This document shows positions 48,875-59,345 of a DNA stretch of 64,000 bases, piece by piece. Each line of letters starts with the position of its first letter. Position 1 is the stretch's first letter. Source of the DNA: Rhinopithecus roxellana (Eukaryota; Chordata; Mammalia; Primates; Cercopithecidae); NCBI RefSeq assembly GCF_007565055.1, contig NC_044552.1, positions 144,457,358 through 144,521,357 on the forward strand, read 5' to 3'. The notes under the pieces were generated by a model, which did not search any database, had not been told where the DNA came from, and saw only the letters and a program-made list of their open reading frames with translations. A program made the position numbers and the translations under genes.

Positions 48875-49002
48875 GTATTTTTAGTAGAGACGGGGTTTCT
48901 TCATGTTAGCCAAGATGGTCTCAATCTCCTGACCTCGTGATCTGCCTGCCTCAGCCTCCCAAAGTACTGGGATTACAGGAGTGAGCCACACTTCCTGGCC
49001 TA
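48631..49002 (-). mobile_element. Alu with foreign insert and long T run
   Basis: A minus-strand Alu. Its first part ends abruptly at GTGGCGTGATC and resumes at TCACTGCAAGC after about 65 foreign bases (48700-48766). A second oddity is a T(~30) run at 48845-48874, where the normal Alu has a short T tract, next to a small deletion. The target duplication AGTACAAAGAGTTTT / AGTCCAAAGAGTTTT lies at 48616-48630 and 49003-49017. Confidence 0.92.
48700..48768 (-). repeat. Inverted templated insertion inside Alu
   Basis: This is not Alu sequence. Bases 48711-48768 are the reverse complement of about 48358-48413. The distal end, 48700-48722, forms a small palindrome: CACATAC (48700-48706) and GTATGTG (48716-48722). 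Such a pair suggests template switching on the opposite strand with a short snap-back. Confidence 0.88.
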
Positions 49003-49017
49003 AGTCCAAAGAGTTTT

Positions 49018-49345
49018 ATACCACATCACAGCAAATCCTTCACAGAAAGTAGTGTTCAATAGGAGGAAGAGAAATGGCATAACAGAAATAGTGTTTCAAG
49101 AAGGCAGGAATGGAGGAGGCTAGTGGTGGTACAGTCAGATGTTTAGGAAAGAAAAGAAAAAATCCAAGTCTCAAAGTCACACATTACTGACTCTCTCCTT
49201 TATATCTCAACATCCTTTACTCTGATTTTAAAACTCATATAACCCACAACCATTTCCACAAGGAGAACTGTTTATTTTTACTCCATGCTCCCACCATGCC
49301 CAGATCTACTCTTTCCACAGTTTTCTATATACTATTACATGGCAT
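49018..49345. other. No recognisable feature
   Basis: Intergenic sequence. Nothing assigned. Confidence 0.45.
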
Positions 49346-49722
49346 ATTAATTTGCTAGAGATGCCGTAACACATTACCACAGACTGCATGGCTTAAACAA
49401 TGGAAATTTATTTTTTCACAGTTCCAGATGCCAGAAGTTAAGATCTAGGTGCCATTAGGGTTGGCTTCAGGGCTGTCTTCCAGGAATGTGGTTGGCTGCC
49501 CTGTTGCTGTATCCTCATATAGCCTTTCCTTAGTCTGTGAATGGAAACAAAGAGATCTCTGGTGTTCCTTCTTCTTATAAGGACACCAGTCCTGCTGACC
49601 TATCCTATGACCCCATATATCCTTAATTTTACCTTTCTGGAGGCCTTGTATCCAAATACAGTCACACTGGGATATAGGCTTCAATATATAAATTTTGGGA
49701 GAACACACACAGTCCATAACAA
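49346..49722 (-). mobile_element. MLT1-type LTR
   Basis: A reversed full-length MLT1 solo LTR: TTAATTTGCTAGAGATGCCG, TAACACATTACCACAGACTG, CTTAAACAATGGAAATTTAT, CTTATAAGGACACCAGTCCT, AACACACACAGTCCATAACA. Confidence 0.88.
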
Positions 49723-49839
49723 CATGGAATAGCTTTTCAGCCAGTTATTCAGGTCAAAATACCAGGAGTTATATTTTGAAGGTAGATAGCTTGAATATGA
49801 GACGTTAGGGAAAAGAGGAGTCAAGGATAACTCCTAGTA

Positions 49840-50300
49840 CACCAGTGACTTCTCATCACCTCCACTGCTATGACCAAAGACCAAGCCACCTGCCCTCCCC
49901 TGGACTACTACAAAAGTCTCCTACTGGTCTTCCTGCCAAAGTGGTCCTTTAACCCCGTAAATCAGATAACTCCTCTTTTTAAAACCATCAATGATTTCCC
50001 ATATCCCTTAGAATTCAATCCAAACTCTTCCTAGTGTTGGGAAGGTCTTGACTAATCTCCAAGTAACCTCCCCCTTGCTCAATGGTTTCCCCAGCCATCC
50101 TGCTTCTCTTGCTGGCCCTCCAACACTCAAAATCTTTCCCATGCCAGGAGATTCGCCCTGGCTCTTCTCTCTGGCTAGAATGCTGAATTTCCTAGAACTG
50201 CCCACAGCTCACCCTTCACAACAGTCAGGCCTCTACTAAGGTTTCATCAACTACAAGGCCTTCCCTGACCACACCAACTGAAATAGCCCCCAGCACTCAA
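49840..50300 (+). repeat. L2 LINE 3' part
   Basis: Plus-strand L2: CTCCCCTGGACTACTACAAA, AGTCTCCTACTGGTCTTCCT, GGCTAGAATGCTGAATTTCC, CAAGGCCTTCCCTGACCACA. The overlapping frames on both strands are not genes. Confidence 0.75.
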
Positions 50301-50639
50301 ACTGTCTCAACCACACAGCTCACTGCCTGCAGCAACAGGACATCACTCTTCCAGAAAACCCTGGCTCAGGAAGACGAAGTTGCAGATCATGTGATTGTTT
50401 CTTTCAGGAACTTCCCAATGTCCATTTATCCAAACAACACTAGCTTTCATTCAAGTAAACCTCCTTTTCTCAGATCAATAGATTGCTCATCTAGGCTCAT
50501 CAAACACGGTTCACTCTTCCAAACCCAAGCCTCTCTGTGTCCATTCTCAATTAGGCCTGACATTTAAAAGATCTGTCTTAAACCAGATTTCAAGAACTCG
50601 GTAATGTCCTACCTTTTCTCTTCCCCTCCAAGACCCTCC

Positions 50640-50970
50640 TAAGATTTTGTCAAGGTAGTAGTCATCTTTCTGTCGTAGTGATAAACTCAGTTTTGCTTTA
50701 TCAGCAGGTCATTTTAATGATTTGGAGGAGGAATTGGCATTTGAGTTTATTCATTTTCCACTTACCCTGCTTATGTTTTATTCATATTATTTATTATCAG
50801 CAGGTACCTATATAATCATTTACTTGTTATTCATTTATTATCTTTCTCTCAGACTAGAATATAAGATCTTTGGTGTCAGGGATCTAATCTATCTTATTCT
50901 CAGCAAAATTCCTAGCAACTAGAGCAATGCCTGGCACACAGTAAAGTCTCATTAAACTTAAATTTAAAAG
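50640..50970 (+). repeat. L2 LINE 3' end
   Basis: TTATTCATTTATTATCTTTC, CAGACTAGAATATAAGATCT, AGAGCAATGCCTGGCACACA, GTAAAGTCTCATTAAACTT: a classic L2 3' end. It may be the continuation of 49840-50300 after an insertion I cannot identify. Confidence 0.75.
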
Positions 50971-52347
50971 AGTGAGCTCTGCAGTTGTGCTGAGCTAGGA
51001 TCAAGGAGACAAGGCAGAAATAGAAGCCTATCCACATTCATCAAGATCAACTGCATTTCTGGGTCCCTGGAAGGATTAGAGAGGCTGTAGAATATCCCTC
51101 CGAGTCCTGCACAACTGCACTGCACCACCAGAGCACAGATGCCATGGGGCCCACAGGGCTGTGTCCAGGGGATTCAGTGTGTTCCAGTACCCCTGCCTCC
51201 CTGGAGCAAATGCAGAGCTTACCAGTGCTCTCCTCTGCCTTCCTCTCCTACCTCTCCTGTTTGCTGAAGGAAAGAGAGGCAGGGTGGTGAAGCAACATGT
51301 ATGGGAACATTTCTGATTCTGTCAGCTCTTCCTCCTGAGGTGTGTGCCCTACATAAAAGCTGGCCAGAGTGAGGCTGCATGAAAAGCAGACATTGGGCAC
51401 ACTCTCAGCCACAGCTGCTACTGGAGACCCCGTCACACTTTGGGAGGAGCATCTATTACCAGGGTAGACAGAGAAAAGACAGGATGCCAAGTTAAATTTG
51501 AATTTTAGATACACAATGAATTGATTGTGGAATAATAGGACAAATAATTCATGAGATATATGTACACCAAAAATTAATGTGTTGTTTATCTGAAATTCAA
51601 ATTTAACTGAGTCTCCTGTATTTTTATTTGCTAAATGCAGCAACCCTAATTTATACACTTATAAATGGGCACATGTAATAAATACAAGGGGACTACTGAA
51701 TGTACATATTCCCAAATATTCATTAAGGATAACTTGTGTTTTTGTGAATTTTTAAAAATATGTAAATCCCTATGACATATTGGTTTCCCATTCAGATACC
51801 ATAAAAATACAGCACTGACGGGCATGTGCCAAAACAATTAAGTAACACATACAGGCATAAATAGAATTCACTAACTAAATCAATGCTATGTGGAAAGTAA
51901 ATATTAACCAAATGGAAAACAACCAAAGGAGTCAGCCACCGTCGCTCATGTTTTGGCAGGGACTCAGAGGCAGACAAATGGGTGGAAAAGCTTGGAATAG
52001 AGAAAAGAGGTTTCAAATGTGCCCTGATCAGAGACTGCAGGCCTGTAGCAGGCTAACCCATCATGGAGCAGATCATATGATTGGCTAGGGGTGCATATTT
52101 GGCTTTGTCTGGTTGGTCCTAAATGAGAATTGGTGACAAAAAAGAGGGGAGCTGTCAAGTATTATTGAAGTCCTGGTCTTTTTCTGCTAAATGTTACAGG
52201 GGTGATTTGCTTCTTGGATTGTTCTTAGAGGTCTGACTTCATGCAAACCTGATTTGGCTTTTTCCTGGGCAGGTCACTCTCTGTAATGAGTCAGCGTTCT
52301 GTTTTTATCTATAGCGTGGCCATGGTCTGGATATTCAGTCCATCAGG
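50971..52347. other. Unassigned, contains an imperfect hairpin repeat
   Basis: No gene seen. At 51483-51650 two arms, AGTTAAATTTGAATTTTAGA near 51490 and its inverse ATCTGAAATTCAAATTTAAC near 51590, form a palindromic unit like a MITE. I cannot name it. Confidence 0.45.
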
Positions 52348-52562
52348 TGTGAAGCTGCACTATCCAATCTAGTAACCACTAGCCACATGTGGCTATTTAA
52401 ATGTGAATTAATTAAAATTAAATTTAATTAAAAACTCATTCCCGCAGTCAAATTAGTCACATTCCAAGCATTCAGTAGCCACACGTGGCTAATGCACTCT
52501 TAAATCGGATAGTGCAGATATAGAATCTTTCTGGCTTTGCAGGAAGTCATATTAGACAGTGC
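52348..52562 (+). mobile_element. MER5-like hAT-Charlie MITE
   Basis: Ends GCACTATCCAAT and ATTAGACAGTGC are inverted; inside are AACCACTAGCCACATGTGGC and AGTAGCCACACGTGGCTAAT. These fit the CACTGTCCAAT...GGACAGTG hAT MITE group. Confidence 0.65.
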
Positions 52563-53296
52563 ATGAGAGGGCAAAATGCTTTTAAAACTTTGTTCATTAG
52601 GCTTTCAAACACCTCTAGGAAAACACAAGCACCATTATCACCCCACCGGAAAAGCTCTACCTTCTCCATCTTCCCTCTGAGTCTCATTTATTCTGTTTTT
52701 CCACAACTTTACATTCCTCATTCTCCTTCTTCATTACCAGACTGTGCCTGTGCCCCGTTTTATGCTTTTCTAGTTTGCTGAGTTGATGGGCTCTGTTCTT
52801 CACAAATAGTTTTTAAAAGTTACTCTAGTGAGCACTTATTAAATTGTCTAATGCTGCTTTTCTAGAAATGACTTCCTTTTCTGCTACCCACAAGGTTACC
52901 CCAGAAGCTGACACATTTCTACAGTGTGTCACCCCACCCTCAGACACCGTGGTCTCATTGATTCAATGCCTGAGACAGCAATCAGTTCCTGTTCTGGCAA
53001 TTGGGAAAGCAATTCTTTAGCTTGAGAGAGCAAGAAATCTGCTTCCCACCAGGCCACTAATCTGCGATAAGTAACTGCTACCTGGAAGCACGAGGTACCA
53101 GCCATTTTATGCAAGGCCACAGAGCCTGTAAGAAAGCAGTGAGAGAGAGTCATGAAAGAGATGTACAGAAGAGGCAGAAATGAGAGATGGAGAAGGGCTC
53201 TGGCTTCCTTGCAGCATTGCAATCTTTACTTTGGTTCCTAAGGTTTAGTTGCTTCATTACCCTCAAATCTGTCCAATAAATTTTCTTTCTTTCTTT

Positions 53297-53298
<2 letters not shown>
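52563..53298. other. No recognisable feature
   Basis: Intergenic sequence. Nothing assigned. Confidence 0.4.

Positions 53299-53329
<31 letters not shown>
53299..53329. repeat. T(31) homopolymer
   Basis: A pure T run preceded by TTTC units. It could be the tail of a minus-strand retrosequence whose body I do not recognise. Confidence 0.85.
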
Positions 53330-53332
<3 letters not shown>

Positions 53333-53469
53333 TAGAGTAGTTTGAATTGATTTTTGTTATTTGCAGGCAAAAGAGTCCTAATCAATATAAACTATAATCA
53401 AGGGAATTTGGAAGTTGCCTATTTAGACCCTTTTTCTTTCTCAAAGTGTCACATGTGATCATCAAGTCC

Positions 53470-53603
53470 TTCTTTACTGCTGGCTGGCAGAAGATATGTC
53501 ATAGCTGAAGCTAATCTCATGAAAAGAAATGAAGAGGCACAGGACAAAATGTGGAAAGTGGGGTACACTTGTTTTTAGAATAAAGTAGCTCAATTAATAA
53601 TGC
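53470..53603 (+). repeat. Source of a 134-bp inverted copy in MER1
   Basis: TTCTTTACTGCTGGCTGGCA to CAATTAATAATGC is matched, inverted, at 55073-55206 over its full 134 bp with about 13 differences. I see nothing else known in this stretch. Confidence 0.92.
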
Positions 53604-54865
53604 TTACTTCCCAAGTTCTACCAATAAAAATAGAAAAAAAAATAGGTGGTGTTTTATGTAATATTATTTAAATCATTAAGGTTCCATACTCTTTTTTGAC
53701 AATACAAAAAAATGAATTCTTACCTTTTTATTCACTTTTTTATTTATTCAATAAATGTTTATTGAACACTTTTATGTGCTGGGTACTAAGAATATTAGGA
53801 TTTCTAAAAAAAATTAATTTCTGAAGTCTGAAATTCTGACTTCTGTATAATTATAAAACGAATACATGTTAAAGATTCTATTCAACTTACTAATAAGATA
53901 ACTGTCGGAAGACAATCCTCTCTCTATTACTTAGTATTCTTGCACAGTATGTGCCTCCTTAGCATAGCAATTGATGTGCTATAATGACAGAGAATGCCTC
54001 CTTTTTTCCCTCCCCCAAGCATTTGCTTTTTACATATTAAGGATGTTGTTCATGGAGTTGTTTGTCTTCTTTGTGATGAAGACACTTGCTCCGATTCCAA
54101 GGTGAATAAAATATTTTGTATCTCTCCCAGAACCAAATATTTATTTTCCAGGGAAAAGACTTTCCCCTCTTCCATGACAAGACTTGTTTACATTCTGAGT
54201 AATAGATAACCAAGTAAAAACTAGTATCTCTGTCTTTCTCTAGAGGGGAAGAGGGAGTAGATGTTCCAGCTTCTGTACAAGCTCCAAGCTGCTTCATAAT
54301 TTTGCAGTTTCTCTCCTGTTGTACAACCCCCTGTACTTATAGGTATAACCATCTGGCTCTCATGGCACCGTCCAATATGATGCTGGACATGAAAAACCAG
54401 TGCTACACTGTTATTGCTGTGAATAGCAAAGGTCTGATATCCTGCCTAGAATCTGGTGTTTCTGCAAGTAAGGTAACATCTCAGGTCCTTCACACTTTCT
54501 GACTTGGGAAGTAGTAAAATATTAAAAACTGATTCAAAGGAGAATTTGAAGAACAGATACACAAACACACACCCACATACAAAATCAGAAATGCTGAAAT
54601 AAATTGGTTAACAAATATAAAGCTTGTTAATATCCTTTATGGCAATAAAATGTAATGTTTTGACCATTATCTCTTTGATAAAACATAAGCTACAAGATAA
54701 GACCTTGTCTTTGCATTCCCATGCATGGCTATCTGTTTTCTGTAACTTCTACTGCATATAAAACTATAAGATAGCTCAGTCAGTAGAAAAATGATCAAAG
54801 ATGCAGACTCTTAGAACATTGATAATGCTAAGATAGATACTTTGAGAGTGGAGCTGCAAAGGGTC
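53604..54865. other. Unassigned, L2 3' end at about 53740-53800
   Basis: TTATTTATTCAATAAATGTT and TATTGAACACTTTTATGTGC fit a reversed L2 3' end. The rest, including frames at 54037-54502, is unassigned. Confidence 0.4.
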
Positions 54866-54873
54866 CACTAGAC

Positions 54874-55538
54874 CAGTGGTCCCTAACTTTTTTGGCACTA
54901 GGGACAGGTTTCATGCAAGATCATTTTTCCACAGACAGGGAGGCAGGAGATGGTTTCAGGATGATTCAAGTGCCTTACATTTTTTATGCACTTTATTTCT
55001 ATTATCATTTCATTGTAATACATAATGAAATAATTATACAACTCACCATTATTATCATAATTATACAACTCAGCCTTATTAACTGAGCTACTTTATTCTA
55101 AAAACAAATGTATCTCACTTTCTAAATTTTATCCTGTGTTTCTTCATTTCTTTTCATGAGATTAGCTCCAGCTATGACACATCTTGTGCCAGCCAGCAGT
55201 AAAGAATCAGTGGGAGCCCTGAACTTGTTTTCGTGCAACTAGATGGTCCCATGTGGGGATGATGGGAGACAGTGACAGATCATCAGGCATTAGATTCTCT
55301 TAAGGAGCATGCAACCTAGATTCCTTGCATCCACAGTTCACAGTAGGGTTTGTGCTCCTAAAGCCACCACTGATCTGACAGGAGGCAGAACTCAGGTGGT
55401 AATGCAAGTGATGGGGAGCAGCTATAAATACAGATGAAGCTTCAGCAATGTGCCTACTGCTCACTGCCTGCTGTGTGGCCCAGTTCCTAACAGGTCATAA
55501 CCAGTACTGGCCCTTGGCCTGGGCCTTTGGGACCTCTG
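54874..55538 (-). mobile_element. MER1-type hAT-Charlie element with internal insertion
   Basis: Ends CAGTGGTCCCTAACTT and GGGACCTCTG are the terminal inverted repeats of MER1. The flank CACTAGAC is repeated perfectly at 54866-54873 and 55539-55546, the 8-bp target duplication expected of hAT elements. The MER1 body includes ATGAAATAATTATACAACTC, AATCAGTGGGAGCCCTGAAC and GGCATTAGATTCTCTTAAGG. A foreign 134-bp block (55073-55206) and a duplicated AATTATACAACTCA motif interrupt it. Confidence 0.9.
55073..55206 (-). repeat. 134-bp inverted copy inserted in MER1
   Basis: The reverse complement of 53470-53603: GAGCTACTTTATTCTAAAAA, CTTCATTTCTTTTCATGAGA, GCCAGCCAGCAGTAAAGAA are shared. Just upstream, AATTATACAACTCA is present twice, 27 bp apart (about 55032 and 55059). 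This points to a complex local copying event in the MER1 element. Confidence 0.92.
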
Positions 55539-55714
55539 CACTAGACAGCACCCAATACTCCAATGAAAGGATACCCAGACACCTCTTGCCTATTTTCAAG
55601 GCTTGTACAATTTTTTTCTGGTAGGATAAAAAGAGCAAAATACATGTGGTCCTGATTTTTTGGATCTTATAGTCTTGTGAAAGAGACTGACATTAATCAA
55701 GTAATCATAAGAAT

Positions 55715-58300
55715 ATGTTTTTATTTTTTATTTTTTTATTTCCCTGTTCTGAGTCTCCAGTGTTTATTATACCATTCTGCATGCTTTCGCATACCTATAA
55801 CTTAGCTCCCACTTCTAAGTGAGACAGTGTTTGGTTTTCTATTCCAGAAGCTACTTCACTTAGGTTAACGGCCTCTAGCTCCATTCAAGTACTGCAAAAG
55901 ACATTATTTCATTATTTTTTATGGCAGAATAGTATATAATGTATACACTATGCAATAGCATACATATAAAAAGTATATATAGTATATATACTATTACATA
56001 GTGTACGTACGTATCCCCATATACAATAATGTCATGCTATTCTGTTTACTACAGCCTTGTAATGTAACTTTAAGTCAGATAAAATGATGTCTTCAGGTTT
56101 GTTCTTTCTGCTTAGGATTGCTCTGGCTAGTTGGGCTCTTTTTGGTTCCACATGAATTTTAAGATTTTTTCTAATTATGTGAAAAAATGTCAATGGTGTT
56201 TTGATAGGAATAGCATTGAATCTGTGGGTTGCTTTGGACAGTATGGTCATTTTCACAATATTGATTCTTCCAATCCATAAGCGTGAGATGTATTTCCATT
56301 TGTTTGTATCATCTACGAATTTTCACCTTGTAGAGATCTTTCACTCCTTGGTCAAGTATTTCCTAGGGTTGTTTAAAAATAACTATTGTAAAAGGGACTG
56401 CATTCTTGATTTGATTCTTAGCTTGGTCGTTGCTGTATAGCAGTGCTACCAATTTTTGTATATTGATTTTGTAACCTGTGATCTTACTGAATCCAGTCAT
56501 CAAATCTAGGAGTCTTTTGGAAGAGTCTTTAGGGCTTTCTAAGCATAAGGTCATATCATTGGCAAAGAGAGATAGGTTGACTTCTTCTCCAATAGGTTGA
56601 CTTCTTCTGCTACAATTTGGATGTCTTTTTATTTTTTTCTGTTCCCTGATTGCTTTAAGACTTCTAGTACTAAGTTGAACAGAAGTGGTGAAAGTGGGCA
56701 TCCCTGTCTTGTTCCAATTCTTAGGGGAAATGCTTTCAACTTTTCCCCATTCAGTACAATGTTGTCTGTGGGCTTGTCCATATGTGGATTTTATTATTTG
56801 GAAGTACATTCTTTCTATGCCTACTTTGTTGAAGTTTTTTTTTTTTTTTTTTTTTTTTCATAAAGAGATGCTGGATTTTGTCAAATGCTTTTTCTGCATA
56901 TATTGAGATGATCATATGGTTCTGGCTTTTAATTCTGTTTATGTGATGAATCACATTTATTGACTTGTATATGTTGAACCATCTCTACATCCCTGATGAA
57001 GCCCATTTGATCATGGTAAATTAGTTTTATGATGTACTGTTGGATTCAGTTTGCTACTGTTTTGTTGAGGATTTTTGCATCTATGTTCATCAGGGACATT
57101 GATCTGTACTTTTCTTTTCTTGTTATGTCCTTTTCTGGCTTTGGTATCAGGCTGATACTGGCTTCATAGAATGAGTTGTATAGGATTCTCTCTTTCTCAA
57201 TCTTTTGAGATAGTTTCGGTAGGATTGGCATCGATTCTTCTTTGAATGTCTAGTAGAATTCAGCTATGAATCCATCTGGCCCGGACTTGTTTTGATTGGC
57301 AGATTTTTTAGTACTGATTCAATTCACTGTTTATTATTAGTCTGTTTAGTATTTCTGTTTCTTCCAGATTCAAACTGGGAGGATTATACCTTTCCAGGAA
57401 TTTTTCCATTTCCTCTAGATTTTCTAGTTTATGTGCATACAGGTGCTCATAGTAGTCTGGAATACTCTTTTGTATTTCTGTGGCATCAAATGTAATGTCG
57501 CCACTTTCAATCTAAATGCGCTCATTTGAATCTTCTGTCTTTGTTTCTTCATTAATCTAGCTAGTGGTCTATCAATTTGGTTTATCCTTTCAAAAAGCTA
57601 ACTTTTCATATCATTGATATTTTGCATTTCTTGTTTGTTTCAATTTACGCTCTGATTTTTGTTATTTCTCTTGTTCTGTGAGTTTAGGGTTTGATTTGTT
57701 CTTGTTTCTCCAGTTCCTTGAGTTGTGACATTAGGTAGTAAATTTGCGATCTTTCTGACTTTTTGATGAAAGTGTTTAGTGCCATAAACTTTCCTCTTAG
57801 CATCTCTTTTGCTGAACCTCAGAGATTTTGATAACTTGTGTCACTGTTATTATTCATTTCAAAAAACTGTTTTAATATCCATCCTGATTTCATTGTTAAC
57901 CCAAAAATCATTTAGGGGCAGATTGTTTAATTTTCATGCATTTGTGTAGTTTTGAAGGTTCCTTTGGGAATTGATTTCTAGCTTTATTATGCTGAGAATA
58001 TTTTTTCTGAGAAGATACTTGATTTGATTTCAATTTCTTAAAGTTTATTGAGACTTGTTTTGTGGCCTATCATATGGACTATCTTGAAAAATATGTTATG
58101 TGCTAATGAGAACAATGTATATTCTTCAGTTCTTGGGTAGAATGTTCTGTATTTGTTAGGTTCATTTGTTCTAGAGTGCAGTGTTTCTTTGTTGACTTTC
58201 TGCCTCAATGATCTGCCTAGTGCTGACCACTGAGTGGAGTGTTGAAGTCCCAAACTATTATTGTCTTGCTGTCTACATCTTTTCCAAGCTGTAGTTGTAA
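55715..58300 (-). mobile_element. Old L1 (L1PB/L1MA-age), internally deleted
   Basis: A reversed 3' UTR/ORF2-end piece lies at 55715-55935 (TTCTAAGTGAGACAGTGTTT), then AT-rich filler at 55936-56030, then ORF2 from the thumb back through RT to the endonuclease (56031-58300). Open pieces include 56032-56256, 56363-56809, 57046-57231 and 58038-58253 (minus). The C-terminal half of ORF2 is missing. Many stops and shifts make it inactive. Confidence 0.88.
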
Positions 58301-59096
58301 TTATTTTATTTTATTTTTATTTACTTTTTTTCAGGAGTTTTAAAGACTTTCACTTTATTTACATACACATAAATATTTATTAAGAAAACACCAATATTTA
58401 GTCTTTGCCTTGCACAGAAGGGAGTTAAAAACAATGTTATTTTTCCTTGGATGAATAAAGAAAGAAGCCTTTTTAATATGGCTTAAGTTTATGGCTCTCA
58501 TTGGAGGGTAAGTTGTCTCAAATGAGAGGAGAATTTTAAATACACAGGTTTGCTCTCTATTCCTGACCCTTCTCCCAGACCCATGGCTCTCCAAGGTCTT
58601 GCTAGACCTGCTGTGCAGCAGCAGCATGTATAAAGAGCTTCCCAAAGGTAAGGGCAAAAATCATTTCCAACTACCCCAGGATCTCCTTTCCCAGAGTTTT
58701 GGGGTTGAGGCTGAAAAGTTGAAGTTTTTAATCATGGTTTGGCCATTCTGGTGATCAGCTCTCATCCAGGAGCCCAAGAAAGTCAAAAGTCACCTCATTA
58801 GAGCAAAAGACAATTTTATCACTGAGAACATTTTATGAGAAGCTCCACATCAGGAACCATGGTCAAAGAGCAAATATTAGAAAAACAGGTGTACCTAGCC
58901 TCCTAATTGCTCAAGAAATTACAAAGGTTTTAGTAGCTCTTTGTCAGGAACTGGTGGGAGAGACCAAATATACATTTTTTATTATGTCACAATGTAAAAG
59001 TCATGATTCCTGTACTTCAGGAAGACCTAGAAGTTTATTGGATTTATGTGTTTGAGAACAAAAGGTTGGAGGGTCGAAGGCACTGCTGAGGGAATT
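58301..59096 (-). other. Possible retrocopy or unknown insert between two L1s
   Basis: On the minus strand the segment ends with TGTAAATAAAGTGAAAG (a polyadenylation signal) and, about 20 nt later, an A-rich run of AAAATA units (58300-58335). The rest is unique-looking and has no open frame I can name. The A-rich end and the abrupt joins to L1 at both sides fit a retrocopied 3' UTR or a non-coding transcript, but I cannot identify a parent gene. Confidence 0.35.
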
Positions 59097-59345
59097 CTTT
59101 TTTTTTATTTTATTTTATTTTTTATTATACTTTAAGTTCTAGGGTACATGTGCATAACGTGCAGGTTTCTTACATATGTATGCTTGTGCCATGTTGGTGT
59201 GCTGCACCCATCAACTCGTCAGCACCCATCAATTCATCATTTATATCAGGTATAACTCCCAATGCAATCCCTCCCCCCTCCCCCCTCCCCATGATAGGCC
59301 CCGGTGTGTGATGTTCCCCTTCCCGAGTCCAAGTGATCTCATTGT

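Noticed and set aside
50008..50239. Overlapping open frames on both strands
   Set aside because: Both are in an L2 fragment.
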